Positions 5,055-6,872 of a stretch of 6,872 bases of DNA are shown piece after piece. Where the stretch lies: the NCBI GenBank assembly GCA_012512545.1, contig JAAZDZ010000304.1, forward strand, positions 1 to 6,872, read 5' to 3'. The position numbers and the translations under genes were made by a program. Each line of letters begins with the position of its first letter. Positions within the stretch are counted from its first letter, which is position 1. The notes under the pieces are model-generated. The model had not been told where the DNA came from. It saw nothing but the letters and a program-made list of their open reading frames with translations, and made no database searches. Source of the DNA: Alcaligenaceae bacterium (GTDB lineage: Bacteria; Pseudomonadota; Gammaproteobacteria; Burkholderiales; Burkholderiaceae_B).

Positions 5055-6872
5055 ATGCGTTTTGAATCCATAGAGTTGCTGCGTTACGGTCATTTTTCCG
5101 ACCAGCAACTGGCGTTTCCGCAGCGTGAGCATGATTTCCACCTGATTGTGGGCGGCAACGAGGCGGGCAAATCCACTTTGCGGCAGGCGTTTCGTGACCT
5201 GCTGTTCGGCATTCCCATGAATTCTCCCATGACCTTTCTGCATGCGGGCCCGGAACTCGCTTTGAATGCGGTACTGGCTGGCGAAGCGGGAACGCTTGCA
5301 ATGGGGCGGCGCCGCAAGCGCGATGGCGGGCTGGTGGATGCCGCGGGTGAAAAACTCGCCCCCGTTGTGTTGGAACGCTGGCTGGGCGGCGTGACGGACG
5401 CCTTTTACGAACGCATGTTCGGCCTGGATCACAGGCGTCTTGAACAAGGCAGCCGGGCCATGCTGCAGGCGGGCGATGATGTCGATTCCGCGCTTTTTCA
5501 GGCAGCCGCCGGGCTGGCGACCCTGAATGGGGTACTGAGCGCATTGCGCGAAGAAGCTGCTGGCTTATGGACGCCGCACCACAGCCGCAACCGCGCCTGG
5601 TATGCGGCCTCTGACCGCTACAAGGAGGCCGATAAGTTGGTGAAGGCGGCCACCGTCCGTCCCACGACCTGGGCGGAGGCCGAACGCGAAAGCCGCCGCA
5701 CGGACGAGGCTTTTGAACAGGCGCGCGACACATGCGCAGAACTGCGCTTCATGCTGCGCGATCTGGAAAGGCGTCGCCGTCTGGGGCCATTGCTGGCGCA
5801 GATCCGCGAGCATGAGGCCATGCTGGGCCGTCTGGTAACGGCTCAGGGGGAAGATTCGCGCCTTCTGGCGCTGGAAACCGATCTGCTGGCGCAGGACGAA
5901 ACCCGGCGGCGCGTGGCCGGGCACCCGGCGGCAATCGCCCAATGCGAATCCCATGCGGGCCTGCTGCGCGAACAATTGAGCAGCGTGCTGCGGCAGTTGG
6001 GGCGGCAGGTATCCGCCAATGCCGATGCGGCTGCTCTGGAGCAGCTGGCAGCCGGTTTGCCCCCGCAGCCGCTGCGCCATGAAATCACGCAGCTGCTGAA
6101 TGAGGGGCGCGAACTGCGCGCGCAACGCCAGGCGTCTTCACAGGCCCGCCAGGCGCGTCAGGCGGAAGTGGCAGATATTCGCGCCCGCGCCCAGGCCCTG
6201 CCCGAGGTGGCGGTGGGGCAGGCTTTGCGCCGCGCGCTGGAGGCCGCCACGGCAGCGGGCGATCTGGCCGCCACGCTGGACGCCCTCAAACGCAAGGTGC
6301 AGCAGGAAGAAATTGAACTGGGCCGCAGGCTGGCGGCCTTGCGGCAACCTGAATTCGCTGAAATCAGTGTGGCGGCTTTGCAGGCCATGGCGCCCTGGCC
6401 CACGGAAGCCCTGGTCGAACAGGTGCAACAGCGCCGCGATATGCGTGCCGAGGCCGATGTGGCCGATAAACGGGCGCGTGAAGCGGGCCTTGAGCTGGAT
6501 GCGGCCCAGCTCAAGGTGGAACAGTTCCGCCGTTCGCATCAGGCAGTGTCGCGCGACGAAGTGCTGGCAGCCAGGCGCGAACGTGATGCCGTGTGGGATG
6601 CCCTGGCCAGTGGCCAGACGCCGTTGAGCGATCAGGCAGAAAACTTTGCCGCGCTGCTGAAGCTGGCCGATCTGCTGGCCGACCGTCACCTGGAAGCCGT
6701 GGATGATGCCGCGCGCCTGCAGGCGCTGGAACACGATTGCGAGCGGCTGCAGGCCGCTTTGCAGGGTTTGCAGCGGGCGCGCGACGAAGCCGCTGCCCGA
6801 CTGGCGGCCTTCGATGAGCAATGGCGCGCGGAGTGCGCGCAACGGCGCCTGCCCGCCATGTCGCCTGCGGCC
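5055..6872 (+). CDS. YhaN-type SMC/Rad50-like AAA ATPase (AAA_27), 3' end outside the window
   Basis: The frame stays open for 606 codons and leaves the window without a stop. The N-terminus (MRFESIELLRYGHFSD) and the Walker A motif GGNEAGKS (33-40) are those of the SMC/Rad50/SbcC class. The stretch from about 117 to 190 (YERMFGLDHRRL, then ALFQAAAGLATL, then LWTPHHSRN) is typical of the YhaN/AAA_27 subgroup. From about residue 205 the chain is rich in Ala, Gln, Glu and Arg with heptad-like leucines, as in long coiled coils. No CxxC zinc hook occurs in the visible part. The signature motif and Walker B, which lie near the C-terminus in this family, are outside the window; full-length members are roughly 850-1150 residues. 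Placed 1 nt after the nuclease gene with a good ribosome binding site, it is the presumed ATPase partner, using ATP to control nuclease access to DNA. Function is inferred from the family. Confidence 0.9.
   Translation, partial: MRFESIELLRYGHFSDQQLAFPQREHDFHLIVGGNEAGKSTLRQAFRDLLFGIPMNSPMTFLHAGPELALNAVLAGEAGTLAMGRRRKRDGGLVDAAGEKLAPVVLERWLGGVTDAFYERMFGLDHRRLEQGSRAMLQAGDDVDSALFQAAAGLATLNGVLSALREEAAGLWTPHHSRNRAWYAASDRYKEADKLVKAATVRPTTWAEAERESRRTDEAFEQARDTCAELRFMLRDLERRRRLGPLLAQIREHEAMLGRLVTAQGEDSRLLALETDLLAQDETRRRVAGHPAAIAQCESHAGLLREQLSSVLRQLGRQVSANADAAALEQLAAGLPPQPLRHEITQLLNEGRELRAQRQASSQARQARQAEVADIRARAQALPEVAVGQALRRALEAATAAGDLAATLDALKRKVQQEEIELGRRLAALRQPEFAEISVAALQAMAPWPTEALVEQVQQRRDMRAEADVADKRAREAGLELDAAQLKVEQFRRSHQAVSRDEVLAARRERDAVWDALASGQTPLSDQAENFAALLKLADLLADRHLEAVDDAARLQALEHDCERLQAALQGLQRARDEAAARLAAFDEQWRAECAQRRLPAMSPAA

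Noticed and set aside
4494..5733. Minus-strand frames (317 and 279 codons) across the nuclease/ATPase junction
   Set aside because: Composition is typical of antisense GC-rich DNA, and both cross two real coding regions on the other strand.
6100..6842. Overlapping plus- and minus-strand frames near the right end
   Set aside because: The frame continuing from 5055 encodes coherent coiled coil throughout this stretch; the others give Arg/Pro/Ala-rich shadow translations.

Overview
The window (about 60% G+C by eye) looks like a chromosomal segment of a high-GC proteobacterium. Protein style and the gene order ATPase – binding protein – permease – permease suggest a betaproteobacterium of the Burkholderiales, perhaps Alcaligenaceae. 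The taxonomic guess is inference; no marker gene is present.

Left part (2-3591, minus strand): a tightly packed ABC import operon of the polyamine/opine class (PotABCD-like). It is read right to left: ATPase (2428-3591), periplasmic binding protein (1364-2431), a first permease with an unusually long periplasmic loop (154-1386), and the start of a second permease (from 130). The genes overlap by 4 and 23 nt or are 23 nt apart, so they are probably co-transcribed and translationally coupled. The second permease meets an in-frame TGA at 2-4 after only 42 codons, so either this copy is broken or the extreme left end of the sequence carries an error. The 23-nt overlap between the binding protein and the first permease carries a perfect 7-bp hairpin. 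Its distal arm is a strong Shine-Dalgarno-like sequence fused to the binding protein's stop codon.

Middle (3592-3811): a 220-bp divergent intergenic region. It holds a good sigma-70-type promoter facing the ABC operon (3656-3683), a 28-bp imperfect palindrome just upstream of its -35 box (3691-3718, operator-like), a second perfect 10-bp palindrome (3726-3735), and an inverted pair of CACAATAGT 9-mers. No convincing promoter or ribosome binding site was found for the rightward genes.

Right part (3812-6872, plus strand): a two-gene DNA-metabolism operon. The first gene encodes a Mre11/SbcD-type metallophosphoesterase of the YhaO family. One nucleotide later begins a YhaN-type SMC/Rad50-like AAA ATPase (AAA_27 family), which runs off the right end after 606 codons. 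By family knowledge these would form a nuclease–ATPase pair acting on DNA ends. There is no sign that they work with the transporter; the two operons simply share the divergent control region.

No RNA genes, insertion sequences, CRISPR arrays or clear transfer signatures were seen. I found no convincing previously undescribed system. The points most worth a second look are the truncated permease, the intercistronic hairpin, the operator-like palindrome, the enlarged permease loop and the atypical ligand site of the binding protein.
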